Positions 11,227-23,053 of a DNA stretch of 64,000 bases are shown here, piece by piece (positions within the stretch are counted from its first letter, which is position 1; the number at the start of each line of letters is the position of its first letter). The notes under the pieces were generated by a model. That model was given only the letters and a program-made list of their open reading frames with translations, was not told the origin of the DNA and did not search any database. The position numbers were made by a program, and so were the translations under genes. The stretch is from Panagrolaimus kolymaensis (taxonomy: Eukaryota; Nematoda; Chromadorea; Rhabditida; Panagrolaimidae): positions 3,410,001 through 3,474,000 of the forward strand of contig JAJQJQ010000005.1 of assembly GCA_028622995.1 (NCBI GenBank). The letters are read 5' to 3'.

Positions 11227-12978
11227 GCAGTCATAATTGTTTTATTTCAACCTTTTTGGAGTGACAGGGAAACCAAACAACATACAAAGAAAAACCAATT
11301 GTACTAAAACTAAATACATTTTATCTGTCTACATTTCACAACTGCATGAACATCCTTCCATTGTTGAAGGGAATGTTATGGGTGAAAATGATGATGCATC
11401 CCAAGTTACTTCTGATGTTGATTCTGAAGCAGAATCGGTTGTTGACCATTCCATTGTTACTTCAGTTGTCATTTCAGTTGGCATTTCTGTGGACATTTGA
11501 CCTTCAGTGGTGGTTGCTGCTTCTGTGGTCGTCATAGCTTCTGTGGTAGTTTCAACCATAGCTTTGGTGGTGGTAGGCATAGCAGTTGTAATTGCGGCTG
11601 TGGTAGTATCAGGAGCGAAAGTAGGAATAACACAACCACATGATGGAGGTAAAGTTGTTTTCTAAAGCATCAATATTAAATATATTCCTTTAAATATTTC
11701 ACACTTACTTGACAACTATAGATGATGAGATCATACCATGAACCAAATCCTTCAATTTGAATGGAATTAAGGCAAGAGAAATAACTGTAACTTAAATCAA
11801 TGGATTCAGAGAATTTCATTGAAATTAAAGCTAATCTTGCTTCAACTGTCGTTACAGTAGCCCATTGTTGAATGAAATAATTCATTAAATTTTTAATGAA
11901 ACCTTTTTGGGTGTTTGTATAAGTTGTCATTGAAAGGGTTTTATTCATGGCTAAAATGAATGGACAATCCATTCCTGATCCAGTTAAAGTTGTTGTGATG
12001 GTTGTGGTTCGTTGATATGTAACAGCCACTTGATTCCATTGACTAAAAGCAAAATATCCATTGAGATTCAAACTAGAGAAATATGAAATCCATGTTGGAT
12101 TTGTAATAAAGAATTTAGTTTGGAATTTGGAATAAATCGCTGAAATAATTTCAGTTTGAGTCATGGTATTACTATTCATTACAATGGTTTTAAGATCAGA
12201 ATCAATAAAAGCGGAGAGAGCACTGTGTTTTGCAGAATCTCCTGAACAACCTTCAAGAAGTAAATCAAAAATTTTGCAATTTCCTTTATTTGAGTTTGCA
12301 ACAATGAGTTCAAGGGATGATTGCATATTCCAATCGGATGTAATTCGAGTGACATGTGCTACTGCACCCCATGTGGAAATATTCAAAAATTGAACTTTAT
12401 TCCAAAGTGTATTTTGTTCAAGTGAAAATTTATCAAATGCTGCTGAAATCGCTTCGAATTTAGCTTGCGAAGTTGAAATTGCAACATTATTGATGATTGT
12501 GGTTTCAATTGTGGAAACCCAACTTGTGTAAGTTGTGCTTTCAGTTGAAGTAAATCCAGCTTTGGTTGTTAAATTATTTAATCCTTGAATCAAAGTGCAT
12601 GAAGTTGATCCAGATGGTTTATTTAATAAAGTATCCATTGAACCTTTACAAACATTATATCTACGGCTATATGGATCAAATACCGCTCCTATAAAATTAT
12701 TTAATTAAACAAAATAATATTTTTTATTATTAAAAATTTATACCATAGGTAAAGGTGAAACAGACTGCAGCAACAATAAATAAAATTCGAGTCAACATTT
12801 TTGCTGTTGATTCTTGGTTGTCCAAAGTAAATTGGGACTATTATGACTTTTCTATCACTCGTTGAGTTGCTTTTATATTCACACATTTTTGTTCGAAATC
12901 AATATATTTGCCTAATCGCTTTGATTATATATTCATTGATTTGATGTCATTTTTACTTATTATACTCATTTAAAAGCA
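11227..12978 (-). repeat. Inverted duplication, arm A
   Basis: This segment is the reverse complement of about 59707-61492. It covers the whole secreted-protein gene plus roughly 100 bp of 3' flank and about 180 bp of promoter. Coding exons match almost base for base. The 5' edge fades gradually (shared blocks ATGACATCA and ATGCTTTTAAA), and the 3' edge ends at about GCAGTCA. The second intron differs much more than the exons. Confidence 0.85.
11329..12798 (-). CDS. Uncharacterised secreted protein, three-repeat plus Thr-rich tail (copy A)
   Basis: I do not recognise a named family. Exons are 12744-12798, 11709-12688 and 11329-11661; 455 residues, the same exon lengths as copy B. The N-terminus MLTRILFIVAAVCFTFTYG is a clear signal peptide. 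The body appears to contain three diverged units of about 80-90 residues, each starting at a Cys (about 49, 156, 260) and ending in a Trp/aromatic block (WGAVAHV, FSQWNQV, GSWYDLI). The last exon encodes a Thr/Glu/Met-rich, probably O-glycosylated stretch ending CSCSCEM. It differs from copy B at about five residues, all in exon 2. Intron 2 here is GTAAGT...TTTAG. A TATAAAAG (12870-12877) sits about 75 bp upstream of the ATG. Confidence 0.85.
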
Positions 12979-15900
12979 TGAATTAAACAATAGTTTTTTT
13001 CATAGTCTTTTTGAGGATTAAAAGGGCGAACAATGATTCTGATTTTTTACTGAGGAAAGTTCGCGAACACTTTATTATTTTATTTTTTAAGGTTCTCATA
13101 AATTAAAAAACATTCTTTTTTATTTATTAGTCTCCAGATTTTTGACGATTTTGAGATTTCCTGATTTCGACACATTTTCATAAAAACTTTTTAGTTCATA
13201 ATTATTTCTTCAAGGTGATTTCATATTTTAAAATTTATTTTAAGAACATTATGTTTTCTTATTTTTTTTAAATGTCTTTTGTTTTTTCCGGAGAAAAATG
13301 AAGAGATAATGAAGTTGGAGGTATGCCATTCAATGTTTCAAACAATTCTTGTTAATAGTATTTGCGTCATTTGAATTATTTATGTTTTATGTGTTTTTTG
13401 AAATGGCGAAGGAAGCAAAAAGTCATGCTGTGAAACTTTTTGTTTCTAACTTTTTATGTCGTTTTTGTCTTTTTTTCCGAAGACGACGCAACTTTTGAAA
13501 CATTTTTGTGATTTAATCTAAGTGATTGGTAGCATAGGACACGTTAATGGCACTTTTTTAATTTCCTGATTGTGAATGAATTCCATAAACACGCGTTTGT
13601 TGATTAGGAAGTGGAGTAACGCATTTTCCGAAAAAAAAACTTTGATGTTTTATCTATCGCCCGAAAATGAGTGGTTTTCATTAAACTTAAAAGTTTTTGC
13701 TGTTGAAGAAGGAGGCTTCCGCTAAAAGCTATGTAGTCTACCGAGTTTTTATTATGAAAAAACTGCTGCTCTTTGGTTCATTTGGTGGTTTCTAATCCTG
13801 AATTTAATTACCCTAAAAACTACGGTAGTTTTTAAAAATTATAATTATTATTCTTTGAACCTTTGATTCTTTAGTTTCTTTTCTTTAAAACTTGAATCTT
13901 AATATTTTTCTCTTTGTTTTTTTGAAAGACCACAATTCTTTTCTGATCTTCTATCTCTTTTTTTAGGTTGATAATTTTATTTAGTCGCGCTATTTTCTTT
14001 CCACTGCCTCCCTCGATTTCCTGTTGTCTTTGCATTCGCATTCACTAACAATGACGATGGCTATTTTTTGAAAAGTTAAAAATGATGCGAATGAATTGAA
14101 GCGCTTTTATAAACTTAATTTTTTCTTTTATAATTAAAATAAAGCTGCTAGCCCGTGTATGGAATTCTTAATCAGTCTCGTCAGTTCTTTTCTTACTTCA
14201 ACTTTTCACGATAATTTTTAATTTTTTTTGATGTTACTTCCGTCATTTTTAAGGACTCAAATATTTATTTTGAAATATATAAAAGTAAAGAAAAGAGAAA
14301 AAGAAAAAATGAGTTTTAAAATCTTTTTTTAAACGATAAACTTAGCACATCACGTCTCATCTTCTGACGCCATTCATGTCTCACCATTGTTGTTATTTTT
14401 CATTCATCCATCCCTCGTGGGAATAATATGAGATAAATTTGTTTGAACGTAAGAAAAAACTTGAGAAAAATAAAATATATGTATCTTTTTAAACTCATGT
14501 TTTTATTAAAATAAAAAAATACGTATAAATTAAGCATATAAACTTATGTACGTAGTTACCACCGATAAATTTTGTTTCAATACGGAAGCTTTAATAAAAT
14601 TATTTATGTGACCGCAAAAACCAAATAGAAATACATAAGGATTCAAATGTTTCATTTTCTCAAGGGAAAGAAAGGTCAGATGTAACAAGAGAAAAAGAAA
14701 CCTTTTTTGTTGGACTTTGAGTGGGTTTTTGCCTACATGTAATTTATCAAAAAAGACTTGTTTTTGACAATAAAAAATAAATTGTTTTTTGATAATCTGT
14801 GTGTGTGTGTGTGTGGGATTTTGGCACATTTGAAAACTTATATAAAGAACGAGCTTATAAACGATAAAAATAATATTTTTACATTGGATAAAAATTTTAA
14901 TAAAAAAACTAAAATTAGCGGAGTTTAAAAGGATCTTTCCACAATAACAACGTCTCATCCATTTTCATTTTACTCCATTCCATTCATCTTCATTAAGTTT
15001 TCGGCATTTACCAATCCCTAAAATTTATATATCAGCATTGTAGCACCTTTGTTTATTGTGATCTTTCATTTATGGTTTCTAACTTTGTTTTCAAAAAGCG
15101 TTTTAAACTATTCCCATAATTTTAACTTTTTTGTTTTAAAAAAAGTGACGAATAAAAAAAATGTTTTTTGTGTTTTGCCGAAAGAAAGGAATTCATTCAG
15201 CTTTTGTAGCAAACAATATTTTAAAAATTTTAAATTTAAACCAAAGAAAAAAGCCCCACACATATTTTTGTTAATTTCTCCTTGACTACTGATGTCCAAA
15301 AAAATGCATCTTTTTTTATTTTTGGTTTCATCATTGTTATGGTTTTACAGTTGCAAGAAAAAGTAATTTTGCCTGAGAAAATTAAAAGATTCAGATTTAT
15401 GTAGCTGTGAGAAAAAAATTTCATTAAAAAAATTAGTTTATAATTTACACATACATATTTTGGATTTTGTGTTTTTAACTACAAGAGTTTCAAAAAAATG
15501 CTTTGTGATTTTGTTTTGAAATGCACGTGGTAATCTTATGAACCTAGTTGGAGCATACGGTAACGTTGAAGAATAAAAAGATTTGTGCAAGGTGAGCAAT
15601 TGTAAACTTAGAGGCAACATAATTCTAGATAGCTACATAATATGTGGCAAAACCCATAAAATTAAAGAAAATTCTTGAGTTATGAAAGGACTGTTATTTT
15701 TTAATTAAAACTTTCATAATTATTGAATTCTTCTTTCTTTCTTCAAAATCTTCCAATATATTTATGCTTTGCTAAATTTTGAAAATAGAATCGTTTTGGT
15801 TTTTAAAATAATCTATTTTTATGCTTACTTTGTTTTTATATTTTAATTAACCAACACGCTTGAGGCCCATTTTACGTAATAACATATCCTAATGGGAATT

Positions 15901-18489
15901 TTTCGTCAATTTACCTTTGTAGTTTATCTATTTTGTTTTGTGTTTTACTTTTACAACCTCCAATTAAATTTTCGCAATCCAATTAAAAGAAAAGATAACT
16001 ATGTTTTGGCGCTCTCATGTAAACTCACGAAATAATAATAATAATTAAAAGCTATTTTAAATGTTTTGATGTTTCTGAACCACTTTGTTTTCAATTTTTT
16101 ATTTAAAAATTTCTTGCAATTTCCAAGAAATTATTACTTTTTTATATCCATGTTTTTTTTTACTTCAACAACATCGAATAAGAATCTTCTCATCTTTGCA
16201 ATCTCATTCAAGCTTTTTTTTCTGACGCACGCCTTCGCCTTCGTGGTCATTTTCTTCCCATGCTTCAAACGAAAATAGCAAGGAATCATTCACTCTTTAA
16301 AAAAAACTTATTCTTATTACTATTTTTCTGCTATGTAAAAAATATTAATTGCACGACATCTTGAAATGGATCTTTCTTATTCTTCGTCATTATTATTTTG
16401 GACTTCTTTCATTTTCTAGCATGTTTTATTTTTTTTTGTAAATAAACATATTCAAACTTTTCTTGTAATTCTTCCGTATTCTTTTCTTCTTTATTTATGT
16501 ATTCGTAATCGTTCAAAATTTTCTAGCAATAAAAAACAAATATTTTTTTAGTGGTGGTGTTTATAAAAGGACACGGTATTAGCTAAATCTTAGTCATTTT
16601 TTCTTTAACTTCTAATTTTTTTAAATTGCTATGATAGCAAAAATTTAGATTCATCATTTAGAAATCCTTTCATGAATGAAAAAATATACGGTAAATCCTG
16701 CTGGAAAAAAAATGCACGAGCTTTATTTTTCTTCCCAGTACTAAATATTCAAAACTTAAAAAATTTTCCTTTTTTTGCAACGCTCAATTTTTCTTTTTTG
16801 CAAATTTTATAATAAGTCACGTTCTTTATTATTTTTTTCCTTCCGAAGCTCTAAGTTTAGAATTTTTTTACAATATCTATTTCTCTTTTTCTTTAACTAT
16901 ATACATGTACATGTAAATATGCATATATTTTTTGAGTTAGTAAACGTCATTTCCTTAAAAAAAATACCTTAAATGAGAATTATTTTATTTTCCTAATTTT
17001 TACAGTAAACTAAAAAAACAATAACACTTTTCTTTCACATAATCGTCATACAAAGAGGATGTGTTTAAAAAAAAGAAGTTTAATTACGATAATAATATTT
17101 TTCATATTAGACATTGTCTAATTTTAGGGATTAGCAAAATTTAATTGAGCCTCCTTGTTTTTGTAAGTAGCTTGATTTGATAATGTCTTTTTCTTTTTTT
17201 GCACAAAAAAATAAATATATTATTAGCAAAAAAACTTCCGCTGTTGGTTTCGAAAAAAAGAATAAAGGTGTAAATATTTATTGACGTCGTCGCTCGGAGC
17301 CCATCGGCAGTTTCATTGTAAAAATCATGAGAAAGAAAAAACTATGATTTTCTTATGTTTCTTTTTAAAAGCATATTTGATAAGATCTGAATAGTTTCAT
17401 TGACGCAAAGGTTGGTCGATTTAAAAAAATTCCAGGTATTGCAATAATTTTGCAACAAAAAAAATTTCTTTTAGCAAAATAAAAAATTAAATACGTTTTC
17501 GTTCTTTGTTTACGTTGATAGCTTCCTTGTATGGTTTTTTTCTGCAAAATAAAAAAAAAGATTTCCGTTTTACTATGATGAGCTAAAAACTGTATATAAT
17601 TTGGCTTATGCTTACTTGGCTTCTGTATATTTCTTACGTTTTTTATTTACAGTGATAGGGCTTTATTTTTATTATATAACTTGAAGGAGGTGTACAAATA
17701 CTAAAACAAACTTTACAAGATTCCTTTTTTTCTTTTTAATAAAAAAAATAATGTTTCCGAATTTTTTCCTTTTATAAGTCTTCGAGTTTGAATTTGTAAA
17801 ATCCCATTCACAGATTATCAAAAAAGTAATAAATTTTTCATTGTCAAAAGCTTAATTTTTCTTTAGCTCATTTACATAATAAGTTTTTGATCTTACTTTA
17901 GTCTAATGTTAACATAATTAATATTCACTTTTTCCGAGGTTTTATGAACATCACGTCTTGAGATCAAAGTTAATTCATGCAAATGTGTATATTTATTTTT
18001 GCAAATAATAATAAATAATAACATTTTTGAGATTCCATGTCTCCCGTGAATAACTAACTCACTTATTTATTCATTATGTATGCGTGTTAATTGGTTTTTC
18101 TTTTCTTCTGACTGCCTGCCTCCCTGAAAGGTGCCAATTTTATTTTGTTTTAATTAAAAAATTCCTGCGGCTAGGAAAGAGCGTGATTAATTCAGGTGCC
18201 CGTTTATATCGCACAAACTTCTTGGCCCCTCCTTTTATGAACAGACTTTGACTTTGCCTTTCGTTTTTTTTTCTTCATATAAATAATGGGCCATTAAATA
18301 CTTTTTTAGATTAAAATTATTAACAAAAACGGTGGTTGACTGCTTTGTTGTGGCTTCAACTAACTAACTAACTTTTTACGCAGCTAACAAATATTCTTTT
18401 TCCGGACCTTTCGAGTCCTTTATTTTTGAAATTAATTTCGAAAAGTCAATCTTTGACTTTGTTTTTCGTTGGCTTTATTTATTAAAGTA
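12979..18489. other. Long AT-rich intergenic region
   Basis: About 5.5 kb with no supportable gene on either strand. Many homopolymer T/A tracts give short chance ORFs rich in Phe, Lys and Leu. A (TG)n microsatellite lies at 14798-14816. No tRNA-like cloverleaf or transposon signature was seen by eye. Confidence 0.5.
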
Positions 18490-18829
18490 ATGGAATTCAA
18501 TACCAGAATTTTATTTTTATCTTTTGGAATTATTTTATTAGCAATGATTTATTCAATTGAAGCCAAACCAACAAGTAAGTTCGCTAAGATTTCTTGGACT
18601 TTGTTGACTTTAATAAAAAAAACCATTTCCAGGTTCTGATGCAAAAGCAATTGAAGATCTTATAGAAATAGAAGATGCACAGCCAATATATCAATATCAA
18701 AATATAAATCGAGGATATGATAATGATGGCGCAACTAAAAGGCAACTTAAAGCTTTTGCAGAAAATGGTGTACCACGAAATGCAATGGAAATGATGAGAG
18801 CTCTCATCGCCCTTCGACGTTATCGTTAA
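18490..18829 (+). CDS. Small secreted peptide precursor, candidate neuropeptide
   Basis: Exons 18490-18574 and 18633-18829 (donor GTAAGT, acceptor TTCCAG, phase 1) encode 93 residues. Residues 1-25 form a signal peptide (MEFNTRILFLSFGIILLAMI...SIEA). An acidic spacer follows, then a single dibasic KR at 64-65. The 28 residues after it begin QLKAFAENGVPRN and end RALIALRRYR at the stop. An N-terminal Gln could cyclise to pyroglutamate after cleavage. There is no Gly before the stop, so no classical amidation. The amphipathic helix ending in an Arg/Tyr cluster loosely recalls NPY/NPF C-termini, but this is speculation. An alternative is an antimicrobial or other short secreted peptide. Confidence 0.7.
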
Positions 18830-20850
18830 TTTTAATGTTTCGATGCTTTTGAAACTTTTCTTTTCATCGCAAAAAAATATATAAAGCTTTTAAATTTTTT
18901 GATGATTGTGATCTCATTGCTTCTTGCCCTCTTCATTGTGTACATTTTCCCAAATTTTTAGTTATTTTGCTTTGGTGTAATAAATTTTCCAATAAAATAA
19001 AAATGTTAAGAAATGTGCGATCACAGATAAGAAAAAAGCCAGGATAAACTAAAATAAAAACACTACATCGAAGCGATATTAGAAAGAAAATTCCGAAAAC
19101 ATCTGAGAATAGTTCTTTCGAAACAAACGGAAGGCTCAGAATTGCTTAATCTTAGTGGCTTATCTACGAATTTCTTTACTTTTAGTTAAACATTTGCCTT
19201 TTCATATTATATTGCCGCCTGTAGCTAAATTTTTCTGAGAAGTTCATTTTTTGGGTGACGCTTTTATTGTCTGCAATTATGTACTCCTTTTCAAAGAATA
19301 TTTTACTTGATTTTGTTTATTAAAATTTTCTCTCAACTTTTTGTTTGATCCCAAGGGAATCAACGACGTTCTTCGGTTTTTTGACGATGACTCTGACTGC
19401 ACTTTTTTTTTAAATGTTTCCAACAAAACGTAAAAAACTCAAAGTATTTAATTTTCTAAGAAAACTTTTTTTCATCATTATGTACTTTTTGTTTGTTTGT
19501 GATACATACATAACAACAACCAAAAGTCAAAAAAGAGGGGTTCCATTTCCTTAAAACTATATTAATATTTTCATTAAAAGACAAAAACACATGCACCCGC
19601 AAATTGATCAATTATGCAAACTGTAAATAAGCTTATTTTTTTTCGGTAATAGCTTTTATTTTTAGAAAAACACCTGTCTGTTTATATGTTTTGTAGCTTT
19701 CATATTCATATGTTTTTAGAGGAGGAAGAATAATTATAATTTCAATTTTCTCGTTCCTTTTTTAAACTTCACTTCAAAACAAAAGACGCAAAAAGAAAAA
19801 AAGGAACAATACTTAAATTTTATGAGCCTAAAGAAAAAGAATTTTCGAAGGTAGTAAATTCATCCAACAAAGAATCATTACCAGGATTTTTTGAAGGTAT
19901 TGGATATGCTTTCTTTTAAAGTTTAAACAATATGAAACTAAAATTTGGAAATGAAGCCAATCACATATTTGAAAATATCATAAATTAGCTAACGAGGGTT
20001 CGATCTCTGTTAAAAAATAACTATCAAATTGGATTAAAGAATTCGCAACAAAGTACATATTAGAGATTACAAGTTGTAATTTATAACCCCGACTTAACAA
20101 ATAAATAAATATTTGTTGCAACTCAATTCGCTCATTGGCTTCATTGGTCTCATCGCATGCATGCATTGAGTACAAATGTTTGATGAGAATGTGAATACAT
20201 ATATCAATTAAAAATGAAACATTTTTATATACATATAAACGTAAAAAGCATAAAAAGTAAATCATCAAAAAAACTTATTTTTTAATAAACATAAAGTATA
20301 AAAAACTCATAAAAAATATATTATGATAGGTACAAAGTTTTTATGGGATATCGCTTGCTTCAAATGAGGAACCATTATGGGAGACAGAGGCAATAGAAGA
20401 GGCACAAAATGGTTGAGGGATTAGCTCTTTTTGACACCCACTTTTGACAGTAAAAATTAGGCGACTCATATGAGCGATAGAGAAATGGATGGATTCGAAT
20501 CGAACTCATTTTCATCCAATTTCTATTATTTTATTTTTCCATTAACGCAAGTTTTTTTTATTTGAAAAAAATAAAAGATGGAATAAAAAATTAACCTCAA
20601 AATTGGATCACCATCGTTTCTCTTCGACGTCCTTGGATAATTTTTCAACCGTCGTATGCTTTTTAAGGAAGTCGACCACACCTTTAAAAATGGATACATC
20701 GACTCATCTTAATTTCGTGTTTTGATTGACCTTCTTTTTTTCTCTGTCTCTTCTTTGATCTCATCGCCGAGATTTTTTATTTTAATTTTGCTTTTATGAC
20801 ACTTATTTTTTCAGATCTTTTTTATCTTTATTTAACTGCTTCAAGCTCTA
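18830..20850. other. Intergenic, AT-rich
   Basis: No exon is supported. A 96-codon open frame on the minus strand near 20000-20268 has no start context, domain or splice support and is treated as chance. Confidence 0.45.
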
Positions 20851-22139
20851 ATGTCATCACAGAAGCAGTTAATAATTTGGGTTTATTCAACTTTGATAGT
20901 AATACTTTGTTTTCATTACACTATTTCACAAACCATTTCCTCAACGACCACAACAACCACAATAGCTCCAAATTGTGCCACGATATCGACTGAATGGCTT
21001 GCATGGGGGACATGGTCATCGTGTACAGATACATGTGGTGCTTGTGGAATATATATGAGAACTCGAGTTTGTTTAACCAGTAATGTTAATTGTGCATGTG
21101 CCGGGTAAGCTTATTTCTTTATAAACAAAAAAACATTAAAAAATTCCATTTTTTTTTTTCGAATTTCGATTAAAACAAATTTTAAAGAAAGCTTGAGGAA
21201 TTTAACTCTTATTTGTTTTTTTTCGAGATGAAATTTGGATGCTTTGTTGATAAGTAAGGTGATCAAAATAATTTTTTTTTACAGTAATTATCCCAAAAAA
21301 ATTCACCTAATCTTATGAAATCTACTTACAAAAACTTTTTGCTTTGATGTTTTTTACCTACTTTTGGAACTCTAAAGCATAAAACAATCTTCAGCTTCAT
21401 TAATTTTTTAAAACGAGAAGAAACTTTTTAAAAACTTTTATAAAGATGCCTTTTCTTTAATTTTAGTTATCAATCAAAAATTTCACTCTAAAACTATAAA
21501 ATATTAGTTGTCATTCATTAATTTTAATGACTTATTGAACATTATATTTTTTTGTTGTTACAAAATTTTTACAAATCTTTGAAACATTCCTTTCTTCTCT
21601 CAAGAAAAAAAGTAGTTGAATAAATTTCGAAATAGTTACATAGTTTCTTCAAATTGCGTTCCATACTTTTATTGAAAGATTGATTGAACTGCATTTTAAT
21701 TTTATTGTTCCTCAATTTAAAAATGCGTGTAAAAACAATAGTAACTTGCGTCATTCGGGCGGTAACCAACCATTCTTCTTTTTTCAATAAAATTTTTTTA
21801 TAATTGATAGAAAAAAATTCTTTTTTGTTTCAAACAAAAAATTTAACCGTTCATTATTTAATGATCAAAAATAATTTTAAAAACGATGAAAAAGTAATAA
21901 CTTCCATGTTTTATTTTTTGGGGGAAGGGATTTGATCTATGACATTAAAAGCACACAACACGATGATCTCAAAAGTTCATAAGCTCACTATATATATTAT
22001 TTTTTTTAGGCAAGGAACTCAATTGGATTATTGTAATCTTAATATCTGTAGATATCCAAGATCCACATGTTGCTTTAATCGCACAGTAGCTTCATATCAA
22101 GGCATATTTGCATGCTTAGAACCCACTTCCGTGGGATGA
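20851..22139 (+). CDS. Small secreted thrombospondin type-1-like protein
   Basis: Exon 1 (20851-21104) and exon 2 (22010-22139) give 127 residues joined in phase 2 across a 905-nt intron, far longer than most introns here. A signal peptide (hydrophobic core about residues 7-20) is followed by a short Ser/Thr linker and then the TSP1 start WLAWGTWSSCTDTCGACG. After that come paired cysteines (RTRVCL, NCACAG) and, in exon 2, YCNLNICRYPRSTCC and a final Cys. WxxWxxCxxTCG with downstream RxRxC is the TSP1 signature. Many nematodes have families of such short secreted TSP1-type proteins; the role is unknown. The start is the ATG that opens directly into the signal peptide. Confidence 0.72.
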
Positions 22140-22381
22140 AGAAATCAAACGAGAGAGAAGTAGGCGACTGGAAAAGAGGAGGAAGATCGACGAAAAAAAG
22201 CAAATTTCTTTCATCATATTTTTTTTTAATTTGAAAATTTAAAGTATTATTACATATAAATTTATTTTTGACAGTTTTTAAAAAAATATTTTTTGATTCT
22301 ACAAAATCAAAATAAAGTATATTTAAAATAAAATAAAAAAGATGGGATTAAAAAGTTTTTTAGGTAGTTTTGAGTAATTTT

Positions 22382-23053
22382 TTAATGTCCAACAACACGT
22401 TTTGAATGCGGATATGCAGAATTTCCAGAACCAACAAATTTTTGTTTTCTTAAAAACACTGAAGTAAATGATTGACTCGTTGAATTTTTTCCGTTTGGAG
22501 ATGAAAACGTTGTGGTTTTTGTAACTGATTGAGCGCCCGTATTTGGATCCGTCGTAGCTGTGGTGGTTGTTGTGGCTGTTGCGGTTTCGGCTGCAACACT
22601 TTTAGGTTGACTATACGCGGCTTTGCCATTGTGGAAGGATGGTTCTTTTGGACTGGATTTAAGGCGGAAAAAGTTTCTGAATGTTCGTTCTTTAGGCATT
22701 TTAAACTCTGAAAAAATTAAAGGATTTAAAAGTGGTCAATAAACAAAAACTAGTCTGCTTCCACCAAAAAAAGTTTTTGGCCAAAACAAAAAATCTCTTT
22801 TCATACCTTTAACATCAAGATGATCCTTGCATAATCTATACCAAACAACTCTCATAATTAAATCTTGCCATAGCTCTTCAGGAGTTTCAGTAACCACGAG
22901 TTGACCATCAAGCATAACTCTTCCATCTTTAGTGTAACTAATTACTTCGCGTTGTTGTGGAATATAAAGTCTCTCCTCGCCTTTTGCAAGTTTTGGAGTG
23001 GAATAAAAATCAACTGGTGCGTCACCAGGTCCGCCATTCATCATTCCAATCAT
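22382..23053 (-). CDS. Uncharacterised cytosolic protein with Thr-rich linker
   Basis: Not recognised. Exon 1 (22807-23053) and exon 2 (22382-22707) join in phase 1 (GTATGA...TTTCAG); 190 residues. The N-terminal half is well formed (YIPQQREVISYTKDGRV, ETPEELWQDLIMRVVWYRLC) and looks like a folded domain. The second half is basic and low-complexity: FRNFFRLKSSPKEP, a Thr/Ala run, and the end HSKRVVGH. There is no signal peptide. A TTTTTACAG sits about 20 nt upstream of the ATG, suggesting either spliced-leader addition or one more upstream exon, so the 5' end is less sure than the rest. Confidence 0.7.

Noticed and set aside
12163..12393. ORF antisense to the secreted-protein gene (and its twin at 60318-60548)
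   Set aside because: Exact shadow of the coding strand in both copies; conservation follows from the sense gene.
14530..14958. 142-codon minus-strand ORF
   Set aside because: Crosses a TG microsatellite and is dominated by Phe, Ile and Lys; chance ORF in AT-rich DNA.
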